Under the pieces are notes generated by a model that had not been told where the DNA came from, did no database searches, and was given only the letters and a program-made list of their open reading frames with translations. From Bacteroidales bacterium (lineage in GTDB: Bacteria; Bacteroidota; Bacteroidia; Bacteroidales; UBA6680): 36,935 bases of DNA. Position numbers and translations under genes: made by a program. The stretch's first letter is position 1, and every line of letters begins with the position of its first letter. The DNA is taken from the NCBI GenBank assembly GCA_016926405.1, contig JAFGOQ010000222.1:1-36935 (forward strand). Direction: 5' to 3'. Below, piece after piece: positions 9,948 to 18,808 of this stretch.

Positions 9948-10685
9948 ATGAAAAAAATTATCCTAATAAATCTGCTTCTGGCATTGTCTATTTTATCGTA
10001 CTCTCAACAAAAACTATTTAAAGAGCAGGGAAAAACACAAACTCTAACCTTAAAGGAATACAACACTCTTAAAGAAATAAAAGTTAAGAAACTGCAAAAA
10101 ATTAGTGCTGAAATAAAACTAGTTGAAATAATTATTGATTCTATAACAAATAACGAAAACATAATTTACACATATAAACTAGACAGAGTGTTTAATAATG
10201 GAGCAAGAATTTCATCGAATGCACAACAAGATGAAATATACTCTCTTTATGGCAAAACGTTCCCTGATTTTAACTTAACATCATATGATGGAAAAGAAGT
10301 TAAACTATCGGATTACAAAGGAAAACCTGTATTTATTGATCTCTGGTTTATTGGATGTAAAACTTGCGTAAAAGAGATGCCAACACTAAATAAAATCAAG
10401 GAAAGATATAAAGATAAAGTCACTTTTTTATCAATAACATATAACACCGAAAGCGAATTAAAAACATTCTTTACTACGCATAAATTCAATTTTATTCATT
10501 TAATAAATGCCAAAGAATTTTTAAATAACCTTGGAATAACATCGTACCCTAAGAATATTTTAATTGATAAAAATGGGAAAACACATCAAATAATGGGAGG
10601 CATAATACCAAAATTAGATTCTGAAGACAATATTGTTTCGGGTGATGGAGAGGAAATAATTAGAGAAATTGAAAAGGTATTGTAA
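9948..10685 (+). CDS. TlpA-family thioredoxin-like secreted protein
   Basis: Signal peptide MKKIILINLLLALSILSYSQ; PDFNLTSYDGKEVKLSDYKGKPVFIDLWFIGCKTCVKEMPTL. Confidence 0.88.
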   Translation: MKKIILINLLLALSILSYSQQKLFKEQGKTQTLTLKEYNTLKEIKVKKLQKISAEIKLVEIIIDSITNNENIIYTYKLDRVFNNGARISSNAQQDEIYSLYGKTFPDFNLTSYDGKEVKLSDYKGKPVFIDLWFIGCKTCVKEMPTLNKIKERYKDKVTFLSITYNTESELKTFFTTHKFNFIHLINAKEFLNNLGITSYPKNILIDKNGKTHQIMGGIIPKLDSEDNIVSGDGEEIIREIEKVL

Positions 10686-10761
10686 AATGATATAGATTTA
10701 TTGCAGCAGAGATATTTCAGCTTGTACACCCAAATATATTACCTGTAAAAACTAAACATTT

Positions 10762-11292
10762 GTGAACAATAAACAATTTGAAAACAACATATTACCATTA
10801 GCAACAAAAATATACCCCTTTGTTGCGCGAATTGTAGGTACCGACAATGCCACAGATTGTGTGCAAGAGATTATGATAAGACTATGGGAAAACAGAAAAA
10901 AACTTGATAAAGTTAAAAACATAGGTGGATATGCTTACCGTGTAGCAAACAATTACTGTATTTCTTTTATTAAAAAACAGAAAATTACGGTTCCAATTGA
11001 ACAAATTATCGACAGCCCAGACATTAATGTATCCGATGATAGAAAACAGAAATACAATTTTATAATACAAGAAATAAAAAGACTAAAAGAGCCTACAAAA
11101 TCAATTATTATTTATCGCGATTTAGATGGTTTAGAATACAGCGAAATTGAAGAACTAACAGGCTTTACACAAGCAAATATAAGAATGATACTATCACGTG
11201 GAAGAAAAACTCTTCGCACCGAATACAATAAAAATCATATTTATACCAGCGAAGAATTTGAATTTACAGAAGAATCAGTATTTAGCTTTTAA
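10762..11292 (+). CDS. ECF-family RNA polymerase sigma factor
   Basis: GTG start; sigma-70 region 2 (TDNATDCVQEIMIRLWENRKKL) and region 4 (LDGLEYSEIEELTGFTQANIRMILSRGRKTLR). Confidence 0.88.
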   Translation: MNNKQFENNILPLATKIYPFVARIVGTDNATDCVQEIMIRLWENRKKLDKVKNIGGYAYRVANNYCISFIKKQKITVPIEQIIDSPDINVSDDRKQKYNFIIQEIKRLKEPTKSIIIYRDLDGLEYSEIEELTGFTQANIRMILSRGRKTLRTEYNKNHIYTSEEFEFTEESVFSF

Positions 11293-11304
11293 CAACATTA
11301 TATC

Positions 11305-11661
11305 ATGCAACAGAATAACCAATTCGACGAAATATACGACCAGCTAAAGAGCGACATACAAGTTGGCGTTCCAAATAACTTGGAGAAAAACATAATGGCT
11401 AAAATTGAAAAAGAGAGAAAGTCGAAAAAAATAAAATTCAATCGATTTATTCAAATTTCGAGTTCAGTAGCCGCCGTGTTGGCAATAATAATTTCAATTA
11501 ATATTAATACAAATAAAGTTCAAGAAATCACCGACCAAGATGTGGCTCTGGTTGAAGAAGCGCTGAGTAAAATAAGCAAAAGTTTCGACATTGAGGAATC
11601 AAAACCATCGTACACACTTATTTATAAAACAAACGATATAGTAATCACAATAAACAACTAA
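11305..11661 (+). CDS. Small single-TM protein, candidate anti-sigma/regulatory partner of the ECF sigma factor
   Basis: 118 aa immediately downstream of the sigma gene; one TM segment (FIQISSSVAAVLAIIISINI), cytosolic N-terminus. Confidence 0.55.
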   Translation: MQQNNQFDEIYDQLKSDIQVGVPNNLEKNIMAKIEKERKSKKIKFNRFIQISSSVAAVLAIIISININTNKVQEITDQDVALVEEALSKISKSFDIEESKPSYTLIYKTNDIVITINN

Positions 11662-11673
11662 ATAATAGAACTT

Positions 11674-12459
11674 ATGAAAAGATTTATTTTGCTAATTATT
11701 GCAATATGCACCATTAATATTGCATTTTCCCAAGGAGGCGATCTTAAAACTATTGTTGAAAAGATGCAGAAAAATGGAACCGAAGTAAGTTTAAAAAAGT
11801 ACAGCGAAGCTGGTTTAAATTATATTTCAAAAAAAACAGAATCGCCAAAGCTTAAAGAGGCTTTAAAAAATATGATTTCGTTAACTATAGTATCGGCAAA
11901 AAACGGTAATATGAACGAACTAATAGGTTACTATAATGCTGAGATGTTTTTCAGAGATTACCTTACAGAAGTAAAAAGCGAAATAACTCCAAGTGGAACA
12001 ACAAACATTCATTTCTTTAAAACTAAAGAGAATAATGTTAAAGAGATATATTACGTAAAATATAAAGACAACGAGTTCTTTGAACTTATATACTTAATTG
12101 GAAAAGTAAACATAGATGATATTTCAAACCTATCGGGATTAATTCCCACAAATGTGCTTTCTGCAATAAATCCAGAGAAAATTAAGAATACTACAATTAG
12201 CTCCGAATTATCAAAAATTGTTACTTTCCTCGACAAAAAATCAGAAATTGAGATAGTATATGTAGTCGACGGAAAAATTAGTGATGGCAGTTTCTTCGAT
12301 TTATCTGCGGATAGTATCGATTCATTAGTTGTTGAAAAAAACCCAAGCCTTATTGAAAAATATGGTTCCGAAAATGTAATATTTATTACAACTAAAAAGA
12401 GAACAAAAAAGGATATAAGCACAAATAACAAAGCTAACTTATCTATCAAAAAGATTTAA
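11674..12459 (+). CDS. Secreted DUF4252-like protein with TonB-plug-like C-terminal segment
   Basis: Signal peptide MKRFILLIIAICTINIAFSQ; DUF4252-like body; C-terminus IVYVVDGK...SADSIDSLVVEKNPSLIEKYGSENVIFITTKK. Confidence 0.55.
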   Translation: MKRFILLIIAICTINIAFSQGGDLKTIVEKMQKNGTEVSLKKYSEAGLNYISKKTESPKLKEALKNMISLTIVSAKNGNMNELIGYYNAEMFFRDYLTEVKSEITPSGTTNIHFFKTKENNVKEIYYVKYKDNEFFELIYLIGKVNIDDISNLSGLIPTNVLSAINPEKIKNTTISSELSKIVTFLDKKSEIEIVYVVDGKISDGSFFDLSADSIDSLVVEKNPSLIEKYGSENVIFITTKKRTKKDISTNNKANLSIKKI

Positions 12460-12483
12460 CATAATTACAAATACACTAATAGT

Positions 12484-12517
12484 AAAAAAGGATTCCTATT
12501 GTTGGAATCCTTTTTTT
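12484..12517 (+). terminator. Rho-independent terminator
   Basis: AAAAAAGGATTCC-TATTGTT-GGAATCCTTTTTTT. Confidence 0.85.
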
Positions 12518-12600
12518 ACACATAAAAAGTGAAGATAAATAGTAATAAATGCTAGGGAATTTAACTATACTTTATACTTTTAAGGGTTAAAAAAAACGAA

Positions 12601-13140
12601 ATGACATTTTTAGAATTAGCAAACCTTCGTCAGAGCGACAGAAACTATAAAACAATAGATGTAGAACAAGAAAAAATAGATGCTATTTTGGAGGCAGCAC
12701 GTATTGCTCCTTCGGCTTGTAATGCTCAACCTTGGAAGTTTATAGTAGTAGATAAGGCCGATATAAAAAACCAAATTGCCGATGCAACCTCTGCAAAAGT
12801 ATTGGGTATGAATCATTGGACCAAACAAGCTCCTGTGCATATTGTAATAGTTGAGGAAGCAGCAAATATTACATCTAAACTAGGTTCTATATTTAAAAAA
12901 CGTCATTTCCCGCTTACCGATATCGGTATAACAGCCGAACATATATGCCTGCAAGCCGCTGAACTTGGTCTTGGAACATGTATGATTGGTTGGTTTAACG
13001 AGAAAAAGGTAAAAACAATATTAGAAATACCTAAAGACAAAAGAGTACAACTTATTATTACACTTGGATACCCCGCTGGCGAGAAACGCAAAAAAATAAG
13101 AAAAGAAAAACATCAAATTGTTTCATACAACAAGTATTAA
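12601..13140 (+). CDS. Nitroreductase family protein
   Basis: RQSDRNYKTIDV, AARIAPSACNAQPWKFIVV, ICLQAAELGLGTCMIGWFNE. Confidence 0.9.
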   Translation: MTFLELANLRQSDRNYKTIDVEQEKIDAILEAARIAPSACNAQPWKFIVVDKADIKNQIADATSAKVLGMNHWTKQAPVHIVIVEEAANITSKLGSIFKKRHFPLTDIGITAEHICLQAAELGLGTCMIGWFNEKKVKTILEIPKDKRVQLIITLGYPAGEKRKKIRKEKHQIVSYNKY

Positions 13141-13144
13141 TATT

Positions 13145-14158
13145 ATGATTGAAACCATTATAGAAGACTACTCACTTAAAAACCTAAATACATTTGGTAT
13201 TGACGTAAATGCAAAATATTTTACTGTTGCTAAAGATGTAGAGACACTAAAATATATTGTTGAAAGCTGTAAAACCGATGGAATAAAAACTCTAATTCTT
13301 GGTGGAGGAAGTAACATTCTTTTTACCAAAGATTTCGATGGTATGGTTATTAAACCCGACATTCAAGATGTTCGAATAATTTTTGAAGACGCCAAATACA
13401 CATATATTAAAGCAGGTGCTGGAATTGAATGGGACAGCTTTGTTGAATTTTGCGTTAACAATAATTTTTATGGTGCCGAAAACCTTTCGTACATCCCAGG
13501 AACTGTTGGCGCCTCTCCTATCCAAAACATTGGAGCATACGGAGCCGAAGCTAAAGATATAATTCACCTTGTTGAATATATCGATACAGAAGACAATACC
13601 GAAAAAGAAATTTCAAACTCAAAATGTAATTTTGGATATCGCGATAGTATCTTCAAAAACCAGTTAAAAAACAGAGCTATTGTAACAAACGTAATTTTCA
13701 AACTATCAAACACTCCTAACTTTAAACTTAATTACGGCGAGATTGAAAATTTAGTTGAAGCACAAGGCGAAGTATCTGCAAAAACAATAAAAGAGGTTAT
13801 TACCGAAGTTCGAAAATTAAAACTTCCCGAGCCTAAAGAGATTGGCAACGGAGGCAGCTTTTTTAAAAACCCAGTTGTCGATAACCAAGTGGCACAAAAA
13901 ATACAAGCTAATCATCCCGATATGCCCTCGTATCCTGCTGGCATAAAAACAAAGATCCCCGCTGGATGGTTAATTGAAAAAGCTGGCTGGAAAGGTAAAA
14001 CCGTAGGAAACTGTGGTGTACATAAAAACCAAGCCTTGGTACTTGTAAACTATGGAGGTGCTACAGGTAACGAAATTCTACAGCTTTCGAAACAAATAGC
14101 AAGCGACGTTTATAAAATGTTTGGCATTGAAATTACACCCGAAATAAATATTATTTAA
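13145..14158 (+). CDS. murB: UDP-N-acetylmuramate dehydrogenase (MurB)
   Basis: ATG at 13145 (MIETIIEDYSLKNLNTFGID); LGGGSNILFTKDF, YIPGTVGASPIQNIGAYG, GNGGSFFKNPVV, IPAGWLIEKAGWKG. Confidence 0.95.
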   Translation: MIETIIEDYSLKNLNTFGIDVNAKYFTVAKDVETLKYIVESCKTDGIKTLILGGGSNILFTKDFDGMVIKPDIQDVRIIFEDAKYTYIKAGAGIEWDSFVEFCVNNNFYGAENLSYIPGTVGASPIQNIGAYGAEAKDIIHLVEYIDTEDNTEKEISNSKCNFGYRDSIFKNQLKNRAIVTNVIFKLSNTPNFKLNYGEIENLVEAQGEVSAKTIKEVITEVRKLKLPEPKEIGNGGSFFKNPVVDNQVAQKIQANHPDMPSYPAGIKTKIPAGWLIEKAGWKGKTVGNCGVHKNQALVLVNYGGATGNEILQLSKQIASDVYKMFGIEITPEINII

Positions 14159-15248
14159 ATATTCTTCGTTTGTTAAGAGCTTTGCGATATTTATTTGCAT
14201 TATTATTATGCTCTCGCAAAGTCTTTGCAAACACATGCGAGCCATCAAAATCGGGGCTAGCACAGAAGTATAGATATTTATGATTTTCGCAATTTAAAAC
14301 CGCATCGATAGCCTGAATGGTAGGCATAGAAATTACTGAGGGCGGCAATCCATAATGCTTATAAGTATTAAACGGAGAATCAACATTTAAATGAACTGTT
14401 AAAATTCGTTTAATACTAAAATCGCCAATTGCAAATTTCACCGTTGGATCGGCCTGAAGTGGAATACGCTTTTTAAGTCGGTTTACATAAACACCTGCAA
14501 CAGTAGGCATTTCGCTTCTCTTATTTGTCTCTTCCTGAACAATTGAGGCCAAAATACAAACCTCTTTAGGCGTTAACTTTAACTTTTCGGCCTTTTTTAA
14601 ACGCTTATCATTCCAAAATAATTTATACTCGCTAAGCATTCTTTTTACAAGAACTTTTGGTTCTATATCCCAATAAACTTCGTAAGTATTAGGAATAAAG
14701 TTTGCCAAAACATTTATTGTATCGGCATTTTGCTGTGCCAAATATTCTTTATCGTTAAGTACTTTAAGTAACGAAACCGAATCGCACTCTATTTGAGTAG
14801 ACATCTTACCTGCCAAACTTTCGATAGTTCGAATATTGTTAAATACAAGTTTAACAATTGTCTGATTACCTAATCGCAAATAGTTTATAAGCTCATTATT
14901 ATTCTGATGTGGCTTAATAATATACTTTCCAGGTTTTACATATCTGTCGTATTTCTTAAGTCGGGTAACAATCTTAAATGTCTTACTACTTTTTAAAATA
15001 TTTTCTTTCTCCAGACTATTTATAACACTATCAATTGTGAAATTTTTGCGAATAACAAACTCTACATCTTTATCATTATTTGTATTGCTTTTTAAAACTA
15101 TATACCATCCCGAAAACAACACTATAAATGCAGTGAAAATAACAGATACTACTGCTAGAATAAAAATCTTACGAAGATCAATTCTATTATTACTTAAGAA
15201 TATTGCCTTTATTTTATTAAGAGTTGTTTTTTTCGAAAAGTCAGTCAT
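14151..15248 (-). CDS. mltG: Endolytic transglycosylase MltG (YceG-like)
   Basis: N-terminal TM; ILASIVQEETNKRSEMPTVAGVYVNRLKKRIPLQADPTVKFA, HLNVDSPFNTYKHYGLPPSVISMPTIQAIDAVLN. Confidence 0.92.
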   Translation of the reverse strand: MTDFSKKTTLNKIKAIFLSNNRIDLRKIFILAVVSVIFTAFIVLFSGWYIVLKSNTNNDKDVEFVIRKNFTIDSVINSLEKENILKSSKTFKIVTRLKKYDRYVKPGKYIIKPHQNNNELINYLRLGNQTIVKLVFNNIRTIESLAGKMSTQIECDSVSLLKVLNDKEYLAQQNADTINVLANFIPNTYEVYWDIEPKVLVKRMLSEYKLFWNDKRLKKAEKLKLTPKEVCILASIVQEETNKRSEMPTVAGVYVNRLKKRIPLQADPTVKFAIGDFSIKRILTVHLNVDSPFNTYKHYGLPPSVISMPTIQAIDAVLNCENHKYLYFCASPDFDGSHVFAKTLREHNNNANKYRKALNKRRIFK

Positions 15249-15387
15249 TATATATTAATCTAATAAATACATACAAAGTGCAAATATCAAAAATTAACTT
15301 GTTTTTCTATGCTTAAAATGTAACCGAATGGTTAAAAAAAGTATAAATATCTAAAATCTGAATTTTTATATCCCTCCGTAGATAAGA

Positions 15388-15421
15388 TTTGCCAACTATA
15401 TTGAAAAAAATATTACCTTTA
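15388..15421 (+). promoter_or_regulatory. Candidate Bacteroidota-type promoter for the response regulator
   Basis: TTTG (15388) with 22-nt spacer to TACCTTTA (15414), resembling the TTTG/TAnnTTTG -33/-7 pattern. Confidence 0.35.
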
Positions 15422-15444
15422 ATCGCATTTAAAAAACAAGATAT

Positions 15445-15819
15445 ATGTCTAAAATATTGTTAATAGACGATTCGTCGGTAAATAATTTTTTATTAGAAAG
15501 CATTTTAGAAGATAAGGGACATGTTATTTCTGCTACCAACGATCCCGAAGAAGGTGTTGAAATGGTTAAACAGATTATGCCCGACCTTATTCTTTTAGAT
15601 GTTATGATGCCTGTTATGGATGGGTTTGATGTATTATCAAAAATTAGAGAAGACCAAACAACAAAAAATATTCCTGTAATTATGGTTACAGCCGATTTAA
15701 GCTTTGCTTCAAAAAAGCGTGCTACAGAAATGGGTATTTCCGATTACATTTTAAAGCCTGTGGATATTGACGATGTTTGCGATAAAGTTGAAAGTGTTTT
15801 AAAATTAAACCAGATATAA
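15445..15819 (+). CDS. Stand-alone CheY-like response regulator receiver protein
   Basis: ILLIDDSSVN, DLILLDVMMPVMDGFDVL (phospho-acceptor Asp), IMVTAD, DYILKPVD. Confidence 0.92.
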   Translation: MSKILLIDDSSVNNFLLESILEDKGHVISATNDPEEGVEMVKQIMPDLILLDVMMPVMDGFDVLSKIREDQTTKNIPVIMVTADLSFASKKRATEMGISDYILKPVDIDDVCDKVESVLKLNQI

Positions 15820-15820
15820 T

Positions 15821-15855
15821 AAAAAAAGTCGATCGTAATTAGATCGACTTTTTTT
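15821..15855 (+). terminator. Rho-independent terminator
   Basis: AAAAAAAGTCGATC-GTAATTA-GATCGACTTTTTTT. Confidence 0.85.
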
Positions 15856-15919
15856 ATCGTTTATAATTTACAAAACACTGTCGGTGTTAACATAACCCGA
15901 CAGGTTTTATATGTAATTA

Positions 15920-17113
15920 TTACTCTACTTTACTAAGAACCTCTTTAATTCTTCTGAAAGCCTCTTTTAAACTTTCGTCTGAAGCTGCATACGACAAACG
16001 TACAGTGTTTGGCTCGCCAAAAGCTTCACCCGGAACAATTGCTACGTAAGCATTATTAAGAATATACATACACAAATCTTGTGCATCGTTAATCTTAACA
16101 CCGTTAATAGTTTTTCCAAAATAGTACGAAACATCAGGTAAGAAATAGAAAGCACCTTTTGGTAAGTTTGTCTTAAATCCTTCAATATCGTTTAACAATT
16201 CAAACACCATATCTCTACGACGCTTAAATGTATCAATCATCTCTTTCGATGTTGAATTTGGATTTTGAATAGCCTCTAAAGCAGCCATCTGAGCAACCGA
16301 ACAAGCACCCGAAGTCATTTGACCTTGTAACTTACTACAAGCCGATGCAATAATTTGAGGAGCGGCAATATAACCAATTCTCCATCCTGTCATTGCATAA
16401 CCTTTACTTACACCATTAACAATAATTACTCGGTCGAAAATTGATTTATGAACAGCAATACTTGCATGCTCGCCAACAAAGTTAATGTACTCGTAAATCT
16501 CGTCAGAGATAATATATACATGTGGATATTTCTCTAAAACCTTTGCTAAAGCAGCAAGCTCGTCAGCCGAATAAATACTTCCTGTTGGATTCGATGGAGA
16601 ACACAACATAAAAAGCTTAGTCTTATCGGTAATAGCATTCTCTAACTGCTCTGGAGTAATTTTATATTCGTTTGATTGAAGTGTATCAACAATAACAGGA
16701 GTACCATCGGCAAGTTTTACCTGCTCAATGTAACTAACCCAGTATGGTGCAGGAATAATAACCTCGTCGCCCTCGTTAACCATACTAAGCATAACATTTG
16801 CCAACGAGTGTTTTGCTCCAGCCGAAACAACAATCTGACTTGGAGTATATTCTAAGTTATTATCTCGTTTTAACTTATTTGTAATTGCAGTAAGCAAATC
16901 GGCATAACCAGGAACTGGCGAATAAAACGAGATATTATTATCGATAGCTTTCTTAGCTGCATCTTTAACAACATCTGGAGTAAAAAAGTCGGGCTCACCA
17001 ACACTTAAGTTAATAACGTCGTGTCCCTTAGCCTTAAGCTCTCTACTTTGTTGAGACATAGCTAATGTTTGAGAAATAGCTAATCTCGAAATTCTATTTG
17101 AAAGTACTGTCAT
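15920..17113 (-). CDS. Class I/II PLP aminotransferase (aspartate aminotransferase-like)
   Basis: INLSVGEPDF, SAGAKHSLANVMLSMV, CSPSNPTGSIYS, IVNGVSKGYAMTGWRIGY (Lys-PLP), VRLSYAASDE. Confidence 0.93.
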   Translation of the reverse strand: MTVLSNRISRLAISQTLAMSQQSRELKAKGHDVINLSVGEPDFFTPDVVKDAAKKAIDNNISFYSPVPGYADLLTAITNKLKRDNNLEYTPSQIVVSAGAKHSLANVMLSMVNEGDEVIIPAPYWVSYIEQVKLADGTPVIVDTLQSNEYKITPEQLENAITDKTKLFMLCSPSNPTGSIYSADELAALAKVLEKYPHVYIISDEIYEYINFVGEHASIAVHKSIFDRVIIVNGVSKGYAMTGWRIGYIAAPQIIASACSKLQGQMTSGACSVAQMAALEAIQNPNSTSKEMIDTFKRRRDMVFELLNDIEGFKTNLPKGAFYFLPDVSYYFGKTINGVKINDAQDLCMYILNNAYVAIVPGEAFGEPNTVRLSYAASDESLKEAFRRIKEVLSKVE

Positions 17114-17303
17114 GATATTTTAGTATTTTTTGATATTCAAACCTAAAAATTTCTTTGCCTATTGGGCAGTCACAAATTTACAATTTTAGACATTGTATTT
17201 ACCGTTTTTACAAAAATTAAAACTGCTATAAAATATAGAAATGACAATTGAAAAACACATTTGCGATAAACAGAATAAATTATACCGATTATTATTATCT
17301 TCG

Positions 17304-17327
17304 TTTCGGTAATTAATTTTACCGAAA
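17304..17327. promoter_or_regulatory. Inverted repeat TTTCGGTAA-TTAATT-TTACCGAAA upstream of the membrane-anchored hypothetical
   Basis: Perfect 9-bp arms; another TACCGA half-site at 17283; lies 36 bp before the start at 17363. Confidence 0.45.
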
Positions 17328-17362
17328 AAAAAGACAATACATATTTAAATAAACTGTTACCA

Positions 17363-17884
17363 ATGGAAAACACTATTAATATTTTATCAGTAATCTTACC
17401 TCTAATTATATTTGGTATTATAATTATATATATCATTAAATCGTTTTTACAAAACGAAAGTAAGCAGCGTATACAAGCTCAGCTTTTAGAGACACGAAAA
17501 GTTCTTATACCTCTTAAGTTTCAAGCATACGAGCGTCTTTCTCTGTTTTTAGAGCGCATTACTCCCGAAAATATTCTTATACGAATTAACAAACCTGGCA
17601 TATCGGCTAAAGAACTTCACTTAATGTGCATTAACTCAATAAAACAAGAGTTCGAGCACAACCTATCGCAACAAGTTTATGTTAATTACGACACTTGGAT
17701 GGTTATTAGAAAAGCAAAAAGCGAAATCGAAAAACTTATTAACGAAACAGCCAAAGAGCTTAAAAAAGACGACAACACAATGACATTCTCTACCGAGTTA
17801 TTAACATCGTTTGTTTCGCTACAAATAGACCCAATAGAGTCGGCACAAAGAAAGTTGAAACAAGAAATTGAGTTGCATTTTTAG
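17363..17884 (+). CDS. Membrane-anchored hypothetical protein (Bacteroidota conserved type)
   Basis: One N-terminal TM (ILSVILPLIIFGIIIIYIIKSFL) then a helical, charged cytoplasmic domain; 173 aa. Confidence 0.6.
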   Translation: MENTINILSVILPLIIFGIIIIYIIKSFLQNESKQRIQAQLLETRKVLIPLKFQAYERLSLFLERITPENILIRINKPGISAKELHLMCINSIKQEFEHNLSQQVYVNYDTWMVIRKAKSEIEKLINETAKELKKDDNTMTFSTELLTSFVSLQIDPIESAQRKLKQEIELHF

Positions 17885-17950
17885 AGAGCATAGCTTTATT
17901 GTTAATATAACAACAGCTTCACCAATACATTATCAATAATTTTTTGGTGA

Positions 17951-18232
17951 ACAATAGTTTGCAACACTTGATTAGCTATGAATTTTCGGAAAACATTAGT
18001 TTGCAATACTTGATTAACAAAGATTTTCTGGAAAACATTAGTTTGCAATACTTGATTAACAAAGAATTTCTGGAAAACATTAGTTTGCAATACTTGATTA
18101 GCTATAAATTTCCGGAAAACATTAGTTTGCAACACTTGATTAACAATAAATTTCTGGAAAACATTAGTTTGCAACACTTGATTGGCAATGAATTTCCGAA
18201 AAACATTAGTTTGCAACACTTGATTAGCTATA
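17951..18232. repeat. Tandem array of 42-bp units (six full copies plus a partial seventh)
   Basis: Unit starts 17951, 17993, 18035, 18077, 18119, 18161, 18203; consensus acattagtttgcaaYacttgattaRcNaNRaatttYYggaaa. Confidence 0.92.
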
Positions 18233-18234
18233 AA

Positions 18235-18268
18235 AAAAGCGGGCTTCACAAAATGTGAGCCCGCTTTT
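18235..18268 (-). terminator. Terminator hairpin downstream of hydC of hydrogenase 1, abutting the repeat array
   Basis: AAAAGCGGGC-TTCACA-AAA-TGTGA-GCCCGCTTTT; strong stem with T-tracts in both orientations. Confidence 0.75.
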
Positions 18269-18285
18269 ATATTTATTATCAACGA

Positions 18286-18774
18286 CTACAATCCGTCGTA
18301 CTCTTCAATAATTTTACGTACCTCGTCAGGCGACACACGACCGTAAGTTTTTTCTCCTACCATAACAACAGGAGCTAAACCACAAGCGCCAACACAACGC
18401 AAACAACTTAACGAGAATTTACCGTCTTGGGCTGTTTCACCAACTTCTAATTTAAGAACACGCTTAAACTCTTCTAATACTTTATCGGCACCACGCACGT
18501 AACATGCAGTACCAGTACAGATAGAAATAGGGAATTTACCTTTTGGTTTCATTGTAAAGAACGAATAAAATGTTACAACACCATAAACCTTTGCAACAGA
18601 AATATTCAATTCTTTAGCTACTACCTCTTGAATCTCGGCAGGAAGGTAACCAAAAATACTTTGAGCCTTATGAAGAACGTTAATTAACTCTCCCGGATCG
18701 TTATTAAACGATTTACATACATCTCTAAGAGTATCTAAATCCGTTTTCTTTAATTCTATAGTATATCCAGACAT
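18286..18774 (-). CDS. hydC: [FeFe]-hydrogenase gamma subunit, NuoE-like (hydrogenase 1)
   Basis: ISICTGTACYVRGAD...LSCLRCVGACGLAPVVMVGEKTYG; downstream of HydB and HydA. Confidence 0.9.
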   Translation of the reverse strand: MSGYTIELKKTDLDTLRDVCKSFNNDPGELINVLHKAQSIFGYLPAEIQEVVAKELNISVAKVYGVVTFYSFFTMKPKGKFPISICTGTACYVRGADKVLEEFKRVLKLEVGETAQDGKFSLSCLRCVGACGLAPVVMVGEKTYGRVSPDEVRKIIEEYDGL

Positions 18775-18808
18775 AATCTTTCTTTAATATTAGTAATACT
18801 CAATTAAA

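Noticed and set aside
13118-13144. Upstream start of the murB ORF (MFHTTSIN...)
   Set aside because: Would overlap the nitroreductase stop; ATG at 13145 gives the typical MurB N-terminus.
17899-17913. TTGTTA-ATA-TAACAA palindrome as another Rex site
   Set aside because: Spacer is 3 nt instead of 6 and it lies just after a stop codon between convergent genes, not upstream of a gene.
17902-18282. Overlapping ORFs on both strands in the 42-bp array as real repeat proteins
   Set aside because: Open frames are expected from a stop-free 42-bp period; no convincing start signals, and plus-frame differences are concentrated at codon positions 1 and 2.
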